Assembly (NCBI GenBank): GCA_036924285.1
Contig: JAYKYS010000010.1
Coordinates: forward strand, 17,645,001-17,709,000
Length of the DNA: 64,000 nt
Source: Asterella californica
Taxonomy: Eukaryota > Streptophyta > Marchantiopsida > Marchantiales > Aytoniaceae
Direction: 5' to 3'
A program made the translations under genes and the position numbers. Below, piece after piece: positions 52,950-63,425 of the stretch (the stretch's first letter is position 1; each line of letters opens with the position of its first letter). Below the pieces are notes generated by a model. The model worked only from the letters and a program-made list of their open reading frames with translations. It was not told the DNA's origin and made no database searches.

Positions 52950-52954
52950 TCTCA

Positions 52955-53700
52955 TGCGAGTAAACGCCTCGCGTAGGCTCTCTCCAGTCTTGCGCTGGAA
53001 CTCCTGCAGACTCCTCAACTTGTCGGTCCGCACACCCTGATAGTTCTTCCCCAAACAATGGAAGAACTGAACCACACGGATAAACCCTGGTGGTATCTCG
53101 CTCACATTACCACCTACTTCGCTAATTGTGGACGCACCACTGGTAGTAGATACTCCGTCACATGTGGATGTACCACTGCTACTGACACCCGAACTCGTAG
53201 GTGCTACACCTCTCGAAACTACGCCAGTAGTGATAGAAACGTAGTTGAGAGACCAATGTTATCTCCACAACTCGATCTCAACACTATAATCTCGTTTGAA
53301 CTCATGATAACCGTCCATCGGCGGTCCCTCCAAGTGTTGGAACAAACCCTTCCACGCCATGAAGGGTGTAAACAGTTGTGGGTTCCGCATATGCTGCAAA
53401 TCGCACCAACTGTCAAACTTCTGGATGAAGTCATTCAGCTCAATGATACCAACTGTACTCGAGTAACGTCGAGGTCCCTTCGTGACCCCATAGATCTCGT
53501 CCATGACGGTCTGGTGACACTAGACTCACCACCAAAAAATGCGATGTTTGCGTCTGACTCGTCCTCTAGAACAACCGACGGTAATGGTGTAGATAGTCGG
53601 TATCTCACCCCACTCAGCGTATACCCAATGTCCGAGAAGTCCTCACCAGAACCTCCTGAGAACTCCGTGATGAGAGAATCTCGGTAACACACTCTCCAAT
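52955..53700 (-). pseudogene. gag N-terminal/capsid part of element C
   Basis: The minus-strand frames 53435-53692, 53259-53504 and 52917-53105 encode a gag capsid-like stretch: 'ELNDFIQKFDSWCDLQHM', 'FTPFMAWKGLFQHLEGPPMD', then 'RSLQEFQRKTGESLREAFTR'. The last codons of the 52917 frame are LTR sequence. The native protein continues at 50921 with the LTR removed. Two frameshifts separate the pieces. The start codon is not certain; 'MCYRDSLITEFSGG' at 53692 is one candidate. Confidence 0.75.
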
Positions 53701-53792
53701 CAGAATGTCGAAATCCTCGTCACCACCATAACCACCACTTGTCTAACCCCGTTCTTACGGAGCTCACCTATCCCCTACTAGAAGACACCAAG

Positions 53793-53862
53793 AGCTATTG
53801 GTCTAGTGGTAAAGCCAAAGCTAAGACTACAGAGTTAAGAGTCCAGGTCCAGGAATAGTGTT
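53793..53862 (+). other. tRNA-like relic (possible SINE head)
   Basis: TTGGTCTAGTGGTAAAGCC resembles the 5' half and A box of tRNA-Gly or tRNA-Glu genes. About 35 bp later, GAGTCCAGGTCCAGGAATAG could be a decayed B box. CTAT and ATAG at the ends can pair. It lies antisense to element C, upstream of its gag. No clean cloverleaf forms by eye, so it may be a tRNA-derived SINE head or chance. Confidence 0.35.
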
Positions 53863-55339
53863 GGGATGAGTGAGCAGTTGGTTTTACACTTCCCACAACT
53901 GAAACTTGGATATCTCTCTCACGCACACCAGCAAGCTCACTTGCGGCGGATTCGGGCTCGGGCTCCACTCCACCTCCGCACTCTCGCACTCCGCTCTCAC
54001 GCCTCCGTACTCACGCACCTCTGCTCCTCGAGCTTGGCCTTACCGGGATTCGCCACTTCGCACTCGGTCAACCTAGCCGAGGTGTCAAAATGACGTGACA
54101 GGCGAGACACTAGATGTCTCTTAAACGTATCGTGAATGCAAGACGCCTCCGTCTACCCCCTGCACTAGTGCAGTCACCTGGTGTGGATACTAGAGGGAGG
54201 TTACCACTGGATTTTGCAATGGATCCTATGCTAGAAGACTAAGCTCGCTTTCGGGTTGTCGGGGTCATTAGTACGAATTCGGTTGTGGCCCTCTAAGTCA
54301 TGGGGTAGAGAGATGGCATCAAAGATACTCCAAATTAGTAACAAATTTTTTGTAGAAAAATGTAGAGCTCGATATATTATTCACTTGGGTCGAAAAATCA
54401 ATTGAAACTGATACCTGAGACAATACATACGGCATTTTGAAGTTTAAAGGGGCCAGAAAACGACAATGGTGATAACTCGGGCTCCACGTGTCAAAACGAG
54501 GTGATTCCGATGCCAGAGGTAGTCGTGGTGGAGTTACTTCGGGTGGAGGTGTCAAATGCTGACTGTACAACTGACTCAGTGACTGTCCGTACAGATGAAC
54601 CTGCGAAGCTTAGTGAAATAGTCTTCTTACGTGTAGATTTATTATCAGTGATTTATTTTTCTGCTGCCATCTGTTTACGGCGTCTTTTACCCCTACCATG
54701 TGACACTGAAGATTACGTAGGGTGAAGGAAAATCCAGAGGGATGTACTCCGGAGAGAGAGAATTCTCAAGTCATTGTCGTAGATTGTCGATCCCCGAGCA
54801 GTGTAGAGTTTACCGTGCAGAGACTATCGAGTAGAGAGAATCGAAGAGTTAGGAGAGGATTTTACAGAGGTTACGTCTGAAGAGATTTTCTGACTGATAA
54901 GAGTTTTTGACATCGAGAGATTGAGATTAGAGGACAGAAACGAGTAGAGAGGAGATTTACAACTTGCACGTACATTTTTCTGAATAGAAAATGGGAAGCT
55001 TCTAGGTGAACGCACTGGTGCTTCACAAGAGCAGTTTTCTGATATTCTGAGTTACTGAGCGTGAGATTTACAGTTTGAATGATCTGGAGTTGAAGATTTA
55101 CTTGCACGCCGTGTGTTTTATCTTGGTCGGATCGAAGTCGAGGTGGTGCGTTTTCTTGCGATCTGTATTATGTGTGTGGTTTTCGTCCTCCTCTTCACGA
55201 TCGTATCATAGCTAGAAGGTTCCGCCCTTCCCAAAAAACTCTCGCTTCGACAGCATAGTCCATAGCTATCAGAATATACCGTGCTCAAGTTCTTCTAGCT
55301 GCAGGAGCGATTGGATCAACGAAATTGATTCTCCATTTT
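53863..55339. other. non-coding stretch, no gene recognised
   Basis: The first 250 bp are CTC/CGC-rich with 'CTCTCGCACTCCGCTCTCAC'-like repeats on the plus strand. The rest is AT-richer with short frames only (54319-54570, 54501-54725, 54824-55015), none with a motif. It may be LTR or leader sequence of the element whose gag lies at 55340-55990. Confidence 0.45.
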
Positions 55340-55990
55340 TCAAAAGATACTAGAGACAAAATAAGAGTAAGAGACCACCGAGTGATGGCTGTAGGTCTTC
55401 TCACATTTGGCAAGCATCACATCTCCTGATCTCCTGATCTCCTGAAAAGTGTTCATGTACACTTCATCAATCCGAGGATCAGGTGCAGATCGAATAATTT
55501 GAGTCTGAGAGACTTTCTGCACAACTTCTTCCTTGGATCGTGTCTTCTCCTTCTTCTTCTTCCGTGCCTTCCTATCATGTTCAGATTCAGATTCAGATTT
55601 TGAACTTTTGGCACTAGTCTCCTCAGAAGTAGAGGATGCTTCTGAAGCATTGTTATCAGTTTCAGTGGACTTGGACTTCCTCTTGGACTTCCTGGAAGAC
55701 TTCCTCGACTTCCTCGAGGTCTTCCCTCTGTCTTTCATCATGTTCCAAGTAATGCTCGAGGTTTCATACTGCTCTACACACTTCTGTACCTCTACTAAGT
55801 CATCACCTCATCCTCTTCTACAATACAACTTCATGTCTTGAGACAGTCCTTCCCAAGTATTAGTCCACGGCTTGCTGAGCACAGTAACTTGATCTTCTTT
55901 GGTTCTGGAGGATGTAATCCAGGATGTCTTAGAACCTCTCAGTGTAGTCCCGTAGTGTCTCTTTCTTCTTCCGTTCCAACCTCTAAAGTT
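55340..55990 (-). pseudogene. A-type gag fragment
   Basis: On the minus strand, 'KKKETLRDYTERF' and 'GLSQDMKLYCRRG' correspond to 'GKKESLKDYVQRF' and 'GLSIEMEIWCRRG' in element A (44-230). A Lys/Ser/Glu-rich tail follows (frame 55340-55741, 'SSRKSKRKSKSTETDNNASE'), as in element A. It is fused without visible LTR to E-type gag at about 55990, so it is a recombinant relic. Stops lie in the first part. Confidence 0.7.
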
Positions 55991-55992
55991 CT

Positions 55993-57536
55993 ATGATGAC
56001 ATCATGGACTTCTCTTGTAATCACACCCAAAACCTCTCGTGATAGGAACCAACCTTCGCATCTTGAATGTGCTCCTCCCAACCTCCTTTCATATCCATCA
56101 TTATACCAACATCTGGTTGTTGTTTGTGTGCAACCAGATTACCCATATCCACTATCTGCACCTCAACCATCTCCTCCGGTTGTGAAAGATCGCCCTCCAT
56201 TGCCAATTCAAGAAGAATAGTTTCTTGTTGAACCTTATACTCCTCAACTTGCTTCCCTGAAGAAGTCTCTTCTTATCTCTTCTTCTTGCTCTACATCGTG
56301 GATGCAGTACCCAACTTGAGCTAGCTTGGATCCACGTGCTCATCCAAATCATCCATATGGAGATCATGCTCGATCTCTTCCACCTTAGCACCATAACTTG
56401 TAGCTTCGATAGCTACAACTACATGTGTCGCAAAGTAATCATCCACAAACTTCTTCATCTCTCTTTTACCAACGTTGGCTTGAAGGAGAGTACATGTACT
56501 TCTGAACCCAACACTTCCATCCTCCCAAGAAATAACCTCTCCTTGCAAGACTCTACAAAGTCGATGCAATCGTCTCGTTGATAGTCAATACCATCACACC
56601 ACATACACTGATGTATCCAAGCTGATTTGGGTACAAGTTCAGTCTTGGTCGACGGTCCTTTATCCTCCAACCTAGTAGCCTTAACTTGTAGATCTTGCAT
56701 CTTTTGCCGTAGGTCTTCGATGGTTGGAACCTCCTCATCTACAATCACAACTGGAGGTTGAACCTCATATACTACTCAAACTAATGTGGTAGTCAACGAT
56801 ACAGGTGTCAACCTTGTAACCTTTTCTCTTGTATGTCTTCGTTTGACAAGAAGCTCAACCGCTTCATGCACAACCTCCCAATTCTTTGTCAACCTTTCTT
56901 CTTCCTCTCCATCCTCCAGAAGTAGCTCCAACTGCTCTTGCCATGGTTCATCTGCAGCTTGAAGAAACAGCTCTGTCTTGTAGGTCTCCAAGGTTAACTT
57001 CTCCACCCGAGATAGTTGAGAGAATTGTCTCTCGAATTCCTTTAACAGCTCTGTAGGCTATAAACCCTTGCTAGGTCGGTTGACCCATCCCAAAAATGAT
57101 TTCTTGGTTACTCGATCTGAGTTTTCCAAGAAACATTCCTCCATCAGCACATACGAAAATGTATCCGAGTTCTTTTCAGAACACTTTGTTCGACCCTTCA
57201 CATGTTCTCTTAGTTCAGGCACCGCAGCGAGTTCGAATGTCTCGATCATCCTTTTCTCCGATATCTGATCCAATCCATCTCCGTCTTGTAACATCTCAAG
57301 TACTTCGAGATGTCTCTCCCATCAAATAGATCAAGCTTGTCGATCATCCTTCGAAATGTCTTCCTCCCCGAAGCCTCCTTTTGTTGGTTCCCTTGCTCTT
57401 GTCGCAAAAACAAAGTGAAGGCTTGAAACAAACATGTAGTTGCTGCATCAAACTTCACCCTTGGTATTCCTTCTGATCCGTCCATCTCATCCATAGTCAT
57501 GGATCGTCCCATATTCCCATCCTCCCATGATCTCAA
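55993..57536 (-). pseudogene. E-type gag of F1
   Basis: The gag is read as 'VKFDAATTCLFQAFTLFLRQ', 'GRDISKYLRCYKTEMD' (57246-57536), 'RMIETFELAAVPELREHVKG', 'KSFLGWVNRPSKGL' (57058-57294), then 'LTLETYKTELFLQAADEPWQ' (56776-57006). A CCHC knuckle 'CMWCDGIDYQRDDC' follows (His replaced by Tyr), then 'LLQANVGKREMKKFVDDYFA' (56321-56569). Each piece has a counterpart in E1 22856-24100. At least four frame changes or stops are present. It ends at the A-type gag fragment, and no protease or pol follows. Confidence 0.83.
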
Positions 57537-57664
57537 CCTTCTACATATCCATCATCTTGGGTCCGTGGCGCATCCTCTCAAACAACCGTATCCATCTTCA
57601 TCCTCGTTCATGATTGATGATCTCCTCTTTCAAGTTCAAACACAGAAATCTCCACCTCGAATCT

Positions 57665-57681
57665 TCACGTCGAGTTCACCA
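57665..57681 (-). other. primer-binding site of F1
   Basis: On the minus strand it reads TGGTGAACTCGACGTGA, four bases after the LTR end, and is identical to the E1 site at 22791-22807. Confidence 0.75.
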
Positions 57682-57685
57682 CCGT

Positions 57686-59537
57686 TGTCGTGTCAGATTT
57701 TACGTGAAGGATGTCCAGGAAAACGCGAGGTTCTTGGCTGTGGAGATGTACTGTGCTGAACAAAGACAAGGAAGAGAAAAACAAGCACGGAAACGAACGT
57801 CACTATATATCAACTCTCAACGCATATATACAGCCAGTTCTTTCTCCTAAGAACTCAAGACAGAAAAACAGACCAGAGCGAGTTTTACTCTGCTTCAAAC
57901 CCCTCTAGAACGAGTCTTTGAATCACAACACAGACCCAAAACTATCGAAGTGTAGCTCAAAGCAAGAGAAACATCTCTTTGCTAACAAAAAGAGCTGCAT
58001 CAGTATCACACGATTCAAACCCAAGTCCAAACAACGTCCATGCACAAGCTCTTAGCTAAAGCTAGCTACCACAAGCTGTACATAGCCAACTAGATCTCTA
58101 ACGGACTCCAAAAGACGAAACTCGTAGCGAAGGAACTGAAAAAGACCTATATGAGAACTTTCTCTTTTAGCCAAACAGACTTCAGATGTCGATGAGGCCT
58201 TCCTTCTTGACTCTGTCGGTCTCAAGAACTATCAGACTCCCGATAGTCGAGATATCGTCGATTTTTTATCGTAGGTGGTCGAACTTCCAAAAACTTCTCC
58301 CTACGGCTTAAAACCACGCACACCGTCCAAATAGATCGCTTGATTTGATATCCATCTTCTCTTATAGGTAGATCTAGGTACCCTGAACCCAACGAGACTT
58401 CAAACACACCGTTTGGAGTTCCCCTTGCAAAACCACGCAAGAAATTTGGTCACAGATTGCAAAAAAAATGACGTAAATCAACTCCTTGTGGCTCAAACTC
58501 GTTCACCACACCCAAACTAACAATCCAATCCACATAGTCTTCTCCTGTGCGTAGGTGAAGAATCCTTGATCGCGTAGGCATCAAGAGCGAAGAGCTTGGC
58601 TCACCGATTGCGAAGAACAACCCAATCTCAAGTCCTAGGCAAACGAAAATCTGATGTAAGCGCTTCCCTGCGAATCAATTTCACTCAAAACTCTCAAACC
58701 GCCCGATGAAACTTCATATCGTCTTCAATTTCCTAAAGAACTCGTTGTTCTGATCTAGATGGATCCAAGGACAACAAGTTTGGACTCTGGAACGGTACAA
58801 ACGGTCCAACTCTCCTTCACATGTCACTGAAGCACTCCAAATCCTTCTCATGCGTCTCAATTTTTCTCAGAACACAGTCCTCCTCTTCACAAACCGTCTT
58901 AACCAACGCATAACCTGCACAGATCTGAACCCAACGACACCTTGCTTGTTTGCATTGGACCTCGAAATCTCCCGAACCGTCTGCTGACAGGTCGCAGACG
59001 CAAGCTAACCTCTTAAGTTGCCCCCTTACGTCAATCGTTGTACGTACAAATTTTCACAGATTATGAGGAAGCAGGCCCCTTGCGTCTTAGTATAGCGCCT
59101 GGAGCTGTAAATACCCAGTCAGCAAAAGTAAACTAGGGCTTAGCTTGATTTTTTTCTTCTTCCGAGTCTCGTAACTTCTCCACTAGGCGTCCAAATGAAA
59201 TAGACAAAGTGCTCATGGAAAGCTGACAATGAGCTGTACCCATCGATGTAATGAAAATGAAGATCTGAAGTTGTGCCAAAAGCTCGTAAGTTGAGGCTTA
59301 GCTTGTTTTTCTCATCTTTCGAGTCTCGTAACTTCTCCACTAGACGTCCAAATGAAGTAGACAAAGTGCTTATGGAAAGCTGACAACCAGCTCTACCCAT
59401 TGATGCGATGAAAGTGAAGATCTGAAATTGTGCCAAAAGTCCTTAAGCTGGGCGTAGCTTGATTTTCTCATGAGTGTCTTTGACACGATAACAGTCAAAA
59501 TTTGATTTTCATGTAGGAGCCGATCCACGACACGACA
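57686..59537 (-). repeat. 5' LTR of F1
   Basis: On the minus strand it starts TGTCGTGTCGTGGATCGG at 59537 and ends CTGACACGACA at 57686, so the ends form an inverted repeat (TGTCGTGTC...GACACGACA), 1852 bp. The start matches the F2 LTR at 62757. It is followed by a primer-binding site and gag, so it is a 5' LTR. It contains a tandem duplication (59138-59470). No gene is recognised inside. Confidence 0.85.
59138..59470 (-). repeat. ~165-bp tandem duplication inside the F1 LTR
   Basis: Two units (about 59138-59305 and 59306-59470) share the order 'CAAGCTAAGCC...', 'TCAGATCTTCA', 'GTCAGCTTTCCAT' and 'GAGAAGTTACGAGACTCG'. The F2 LTR (62757-62951) has the first unit only up to its truncation. The frame 59140-59436 exists only because of the repeat. 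Confidence 0.8.
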
Positions 59538-59589
59538 ATATTTTCAGACTTGCCCCCTTAAGTCAGCTTTCGTTTGGGATTGTCTTGAG

Positions 59590-59775
59590 ATAAGATCTTA
59601 TGTCCTAACCCAATATTCCAACTTGGTTCAGAGAACCACTTACAGTTCATCTGTTCTCGACTTCTCGACCAAGCCGTTTAGTCCTATTCACAACGTTCAC
59701 AACGTAGTGCAAGTCTACTAAGATTCTATTGTTTGCACTTGCGTTCGACCTTGAGACTAAAGATCGTGATATTTA
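59590..59775 (-). repeat. decayed G-family LTR start
   Basis: Read on the minus strand, blocks match the first ~180 bp of the G solo LTR (31125-31305), for example 'GGTTCTCTGAACCAAG' and 'TTGGGTTAGGACATAAG'. Many differences are C-to-T or G-to-A at CG sites of the solo copy (GGCCGGGAAGTCGGGAT versus GGTCGAGAAGTCGAGAA). Confidence 0.7.
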
Positions 59776-60059
59776 TCCTCACTTTCGAGGTTGATGCCCT
59801 CATCAACAATGATTCATAAGTTAACGCCAAGTTCAAAATGGGTAGCCAACCCCTTGGCGCCAAAATTGCGTTCTGGTAGCTAACCCGTATTCTCTTCTTG
59901 GCTTGAGTCTTAAGTTGTTGCTAGAACAATTAGAAAATTTCAAATAGTCTATAGAAAGCCTAACCTTTCAAAGAAATCTAGTTGACAATTTCTAAACATT
60001 CTACTTAAGACTCTAACTTGCTAACTTATAAGCATTCACACCAACTTACGGGGTCTCCT
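59776..60059. other. unassigned non-coding sequence
   Basis: No gene is seen. A TGGCGCCAAAATTGCG-type string (59855-59885) recalls a primer-binding site, but no LTR end lies next to it. Confidence 0.4.
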
Positions 60060-60815
60060 GAAGCTCACGCTGAATCAGAATAGACAGAGTAAAGACAGAA
60101 GAAGCTAGAAGTCTTCTTTTCACATCAGAAGAGGTCATTCTTAATCGGAAGACAGTGAGTCTGTAAGTAGATATTTGATCTTCTTCACCAATTTACAACA
60201 AGCAGGGATGGCTTGTTAGTCAGGATCCAGACTAGAAACCAGTCAAAACCTTAATTTATCTCTTTTCTTCATTTCTTCTTGTTTTGATTTGTTCTTCTTC
60301 CTTCTCTTCTCTAATCTTCCCATCTTCATCCTTTCTTCTATTTGGTTTCCGAAGCTTCGTTTAGATATAAGTGAATGTGAATGTCGTTGTAGTGTCGCCA
60401 GAAGACCGTTTTAGCAAGCAGAAGCCTAAGAAGGCTACAGGGGGCATACACCATGTGACCAATCTAACGTGTCGAAAATTATAAGAGCAATTTGTGATAA
60501 GGAGAAGGAATCGACATCTGGGGAGCATAGTCAGTCTTCTGGAGATGTCAGAAGCCGAATTGAACCCCCAAAAGTCGAGAATTGCGACGTGAGAAGACTG
60601 GAAGCTGTGATCTAGAAGTAGTAATCGTCTTCTTGGACTTCTCAGTGGGTATTTGTGTTGTACTTTAAGTAGTAATTGAATGTTATTGTCTAGGGTTTTT
60701 TGAAGGATATGAAAGAAGGTTTTGTGAGAAAAAGAGATTTCTGGACAAAACCTGAGCGTTTGTGAGTTTAAACATATCTTAGAACCTAGAGCAGCGTAAC
60801 TAGTGTAACAAAATC
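60060..60815 (+). repeat. family D LTR fragment (D4), opposite orientation to D1
   Basis: The reverse complement follows D1 40845-41500 and D2: 'TACGCTGCTCTAGGTTCTAA', the 'TTTTGTCCAGAAATCTC' block, the 'GGCATACACCATGTGACC' block and 'AGCAGGGATGGCTTGTTAGT'. No ORF remains. The LTR terminus itself is not recognisable near 60840. Confidence 0.7.
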
Positions 60816-61370
60816 TTTTATGCTACAATGGGCTAAAGGAGAAATAATGAGACACTACATATAGTAACCCCGTATTTTTTACACCGCTACCGAGGATTTC
60901 ATCTTAGTAACGACTGTTTTAAGCTTCTTAGATCTGTATGCTAGTAGTTGGTCGCATTGGAACTAAGTTGGATTGAATTTTAGTGTGTTGTGGAACTCTA
61001 TCTTGTTTAGAAGACATGAACCACAGCCAAAAGCTGATGAGGGACATCAAGGAGAGTTGGAAGAGATCTCTTCTTCACTTCCAAGAAGCTTATAGGAAGA
61101 CTTGATCGTACAAGAATAGAGTCTGCAGTCAAGCGCAACATGAAGTAGGAAAGGGAGACGTTCCGAACTTGTGGACAATTGTTTAGAACTTCAACTCGCC
61201 AGGTCAAGTACTATAAGAAGAGAAGAGTGACATCTCTTCTCAGCACTCTGGTGGATACCTCCGACCAGAGGAAGAAGCAAAAGACGCGTGGGTAAGGACC
61301 CTGAGTGGATACACTCACTCCAGTGAATCGCTTCTAGAGAACAGAGGATATCCTTGAGACACCAAAAGAA
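60816..61370. other. unassigned sequence before a gag remnant
   Basis: No supported gene is seen. The minus-strand frames 61007-61207 and 61191-61712 have no motif. The stretch may be leader sequence of the gag remnant that follows. Confidence 0.4.
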
Positions 61371-61379
61371 AGAAGACAA

Positions 61380-62065
61380 GCTCAAGTGTCCAAACTGTAG
61401 ATTTGGAAAAGTCTTCCATCTCGAGCATAATCTTTGGAGAAGACAAAAGCCAACCATATGACCTCGTTTACAAGATTGATTTTGGTCCTGGTACGCAAAA
61501 GACGTCTTCCCAAGTGCGGGAGAGGCTTCTCGAGGTGAAGGAATATTGGAGGGGATTGCTCTAGAAATCTCAGAAGGTGGTAGCAACAACAACTCTGACT
61601 CAGAAGACAACATTCCTGACTCAGACAGACCTGGCCCTTCAAGAAGAACATCTCCACCACCTGGGCCTGACAGAGGAAGAAGTTGGCAGCTGCATCTGTC
61701 AGCCGTCAACATTACTTCCCATACCCGACAAAAGTACCATCAGTTCCACGACGATGACGAGATGTTGATGACTTCATCACGATGTTCGAGATCATCTCTC
61801 GATCCAACAAGGAAGACATTAATGCAGACAGACTTCGTGTATTTCCTAGTCTGATCGTAGAGAAGGGAAGGAAATGGATGAGTAAAGCTTTGGATGATGA
61901 TTTAGTTATGGCCACTTGGGCCACTATGAAGATAGCTTTTCTAAAGAGATTCAGAGGAGTAGGCTATGATAGAATGATCCTCATCATTGACATAATCAAG
62001 GACGGACATGCTGAGGGTAAAAGAGAGTGGACAAATGCTCTCGAGGCTACGGGTATAGGATGATG
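61380..62065 (+). pseudogene. retrotransposon gag remnant of an unassigned family
   Basis: Near 61381, 'KLKCPNCRFGKVFHLEHN' suggests a zinc-binding motif. An acidic Ser/Pro-rich linker follows (61546-61700). Then 'DVDDFI' and 'MFEIISRSNKEDINADRLRV' run into 'FPSLIVEKGRKWMSKALDDD' and 'LVMATWATMKIAFLKRFRG', the pattern of a retrotransposon gag core. The frame shifts near 61770 and ends at a TGA near 62061. The family is not one of A to E. Confidence 0.6.
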
Positions 62066-62690
62066 AGTAAGAATGGCTTACAAGGGTGAAGTCATTGCCG
62101 AATGTGGTTAGGGTTGGGAGGATGATGCTTGAGGGGTTGTAAAAGTTTTCAGAAGAAGGTTGAGAGAGTGATGCTTGTGAAGTTGTAAGGATTTTTAGAA
62201 GAAGAGATCAGGGAGGATGATGGTTGAAGAGGATATTGTGTATAGCGAGATAATGATGATTGCGATTGAGGATTTTGGTTGCAGTAGTGTGGTTCTTTTT
62301 TTCAGAAAACAAAAAAAGAAGAGATGGAGACATACAATGACATGTACAGACTTGAGGTTGAGAGTTACAGTCAGGATATGCGGTGATGATTGACTGACGG
62401 GTGATGTTTACTATGACACTTGGGTCACAAATCTCGACGGTGAGATTCTACTGGGTAGATGGAAGACATTTCTATGGTATGATGGTTTACTGCTTCTATG
62501 CCTTCGAACCCATATTGAAAGATGTAGATATTTAGAGAGGGTGATTGGATGGGAGGTTGAAAAAGAAAAACGATGAGCATTGATCTAAAGAAGATCATGG
62601 CATATAGCAACTTCAAGATGACAATCAAGTTGCAACCTTGAGGATGAGGTTGACTGAGATGAGAAGGAGAGCGACAAGACGAGATGCCTG
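62066..62690. other. unassigned sequence between gag remnant and F2 end
   Basis: A purine-rich GATGATG/GAAGAAG stretch on the plus strand with many stops; no gene is recognised. Confidence 0.4.
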
Positions 62691-62740
62691 CCGGTCCACT
62701 CCTTGGTTGGTATCTCTGGTGCATACCGGAGGATGCACAG

Positions 62741-62755
62741 GTTTGGAGGGGGTGG
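62741..62755 (+). other. polypurine tract of F2
   Basis: GTTTGGAGGGGGTGG lies immediately before the LTR start TGTCGTGTC. The preceding ~50 bp match the 3' end of the E1 internal region (28700-28739). Confidence 0.75.
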
Positions 62756-62756
62756 A

Positions 62757-62951
62757 TGTCGTGTCATGGACCGGCTCCTACATGAAAATCAAATTCCGAC
62801 TGTTATCGTTCCAAAGACACTCATGGGAAAAACAAGCTATGCCTCAGCTTAAGAGCTTTTGTTACAATCTCGGCTCTTCACTTTCATTGCATCAATGGAT
62901 AGAGCTCTTTGTCAGCTTTCCATAAGCACTTTGTCTACTTCATTTGGACGT
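62757..62951 (+). repeat. 3' LTR start of F2, cut by H
   Basis: TGTCGTGTCATGGACCGGC matches the F1 LTR start (59537, minus). Similarity holds through 'CTTTGTCTACTTCATTTGGA' to CATTTGGACGT (62951), where the H sequence begins. Confidence 0.85.
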
Positions 62952-63158
62952 TGTCGAGTTGAGAGTTTTCCTGGGAAAGGCGGAACCTTATGGCTGTGAT
63001 TTAACCGTGAAGGCTGTGTTGTGCCTACTCAGAGAAGTGCTTGGCTTCAGGCTGTGGTTGCTTGCTATAGAGGTAGGCTTCAGATCAAAAAGGGACACTA
63101 TGAACACTCACTCAAGTCTATTTGGCTCTCCAATATGTTCAGAAAATGAATATCTGAA

Positions 63159-63357
63159 TAATGGTGGACTTAAACTCACCCCCTCCAACAATCGGATGTT
63201 GTTGGACTAGGGCCGTAAGCGTCTTCAAGATCTCAGCCGTGTCCAGACCAGATGGAGATGTCGTTGTAGAAGACGCAGGTGCAGTTGACGGTGCAGCAGT
63301 AGATGTTGATGCTCCAGCCTCAGAGGTAACAGCAACAGCTCCGCTCTTGCGATCCAT
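63159..63357 (-). pseudogene. truncated gag start of H
   Basis: The ATG at 63357 opens 'MDRKSGAVAVTSEAGASTST', an Ala/Ser/Thr-rich start like E-type gag, then 'DTAEILKTLTALVQQHP'. The frame runs into the deletion junction after a short GGAGGGGGTG purine stretch. Confidence 0.6.
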
Positions 63358-63425
63358 CTCTTCTCCTTGTAGTAACTCAACCTTCTCAATCAATCACCCC
63401 AAGATCTCTCAGTGGAAGCACCAGA

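Larger units (their letters stand above)
29750..53880 (-). mobile_element. Ty3/gypsy element C encoding a DNA methyltransferase, split by three insertions
   Basis: Read from right to left, the order is gag (53700-50400, with the A solo LTR inside), a protease region (49900-49050), a methyltransferase domain (34250-33185, after the B1 insertion), RT (33045 on), RNase H (split by the G solo LTR) and integrase (to 29750). The three insertions account for about 17.7 kb. Removing two of them, each with one 5-bp duplication, restores the reading frame across the gap. Neither LTR of C is identified. The element ends at a chimeric junction at 29750, and its 5' end is unclear beyond 53700. Confidence 0.88.

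Noticed and set aside
59140..59436. 98-codon frame in the F1 LTR
   Set aside because: It arises from the tandem duplication: the two halves are translations of the same repeat in different frames.
59855..59885. TGGCGCC-type primer-binding site
   Set aside because: No LTR terminus lies next to it.
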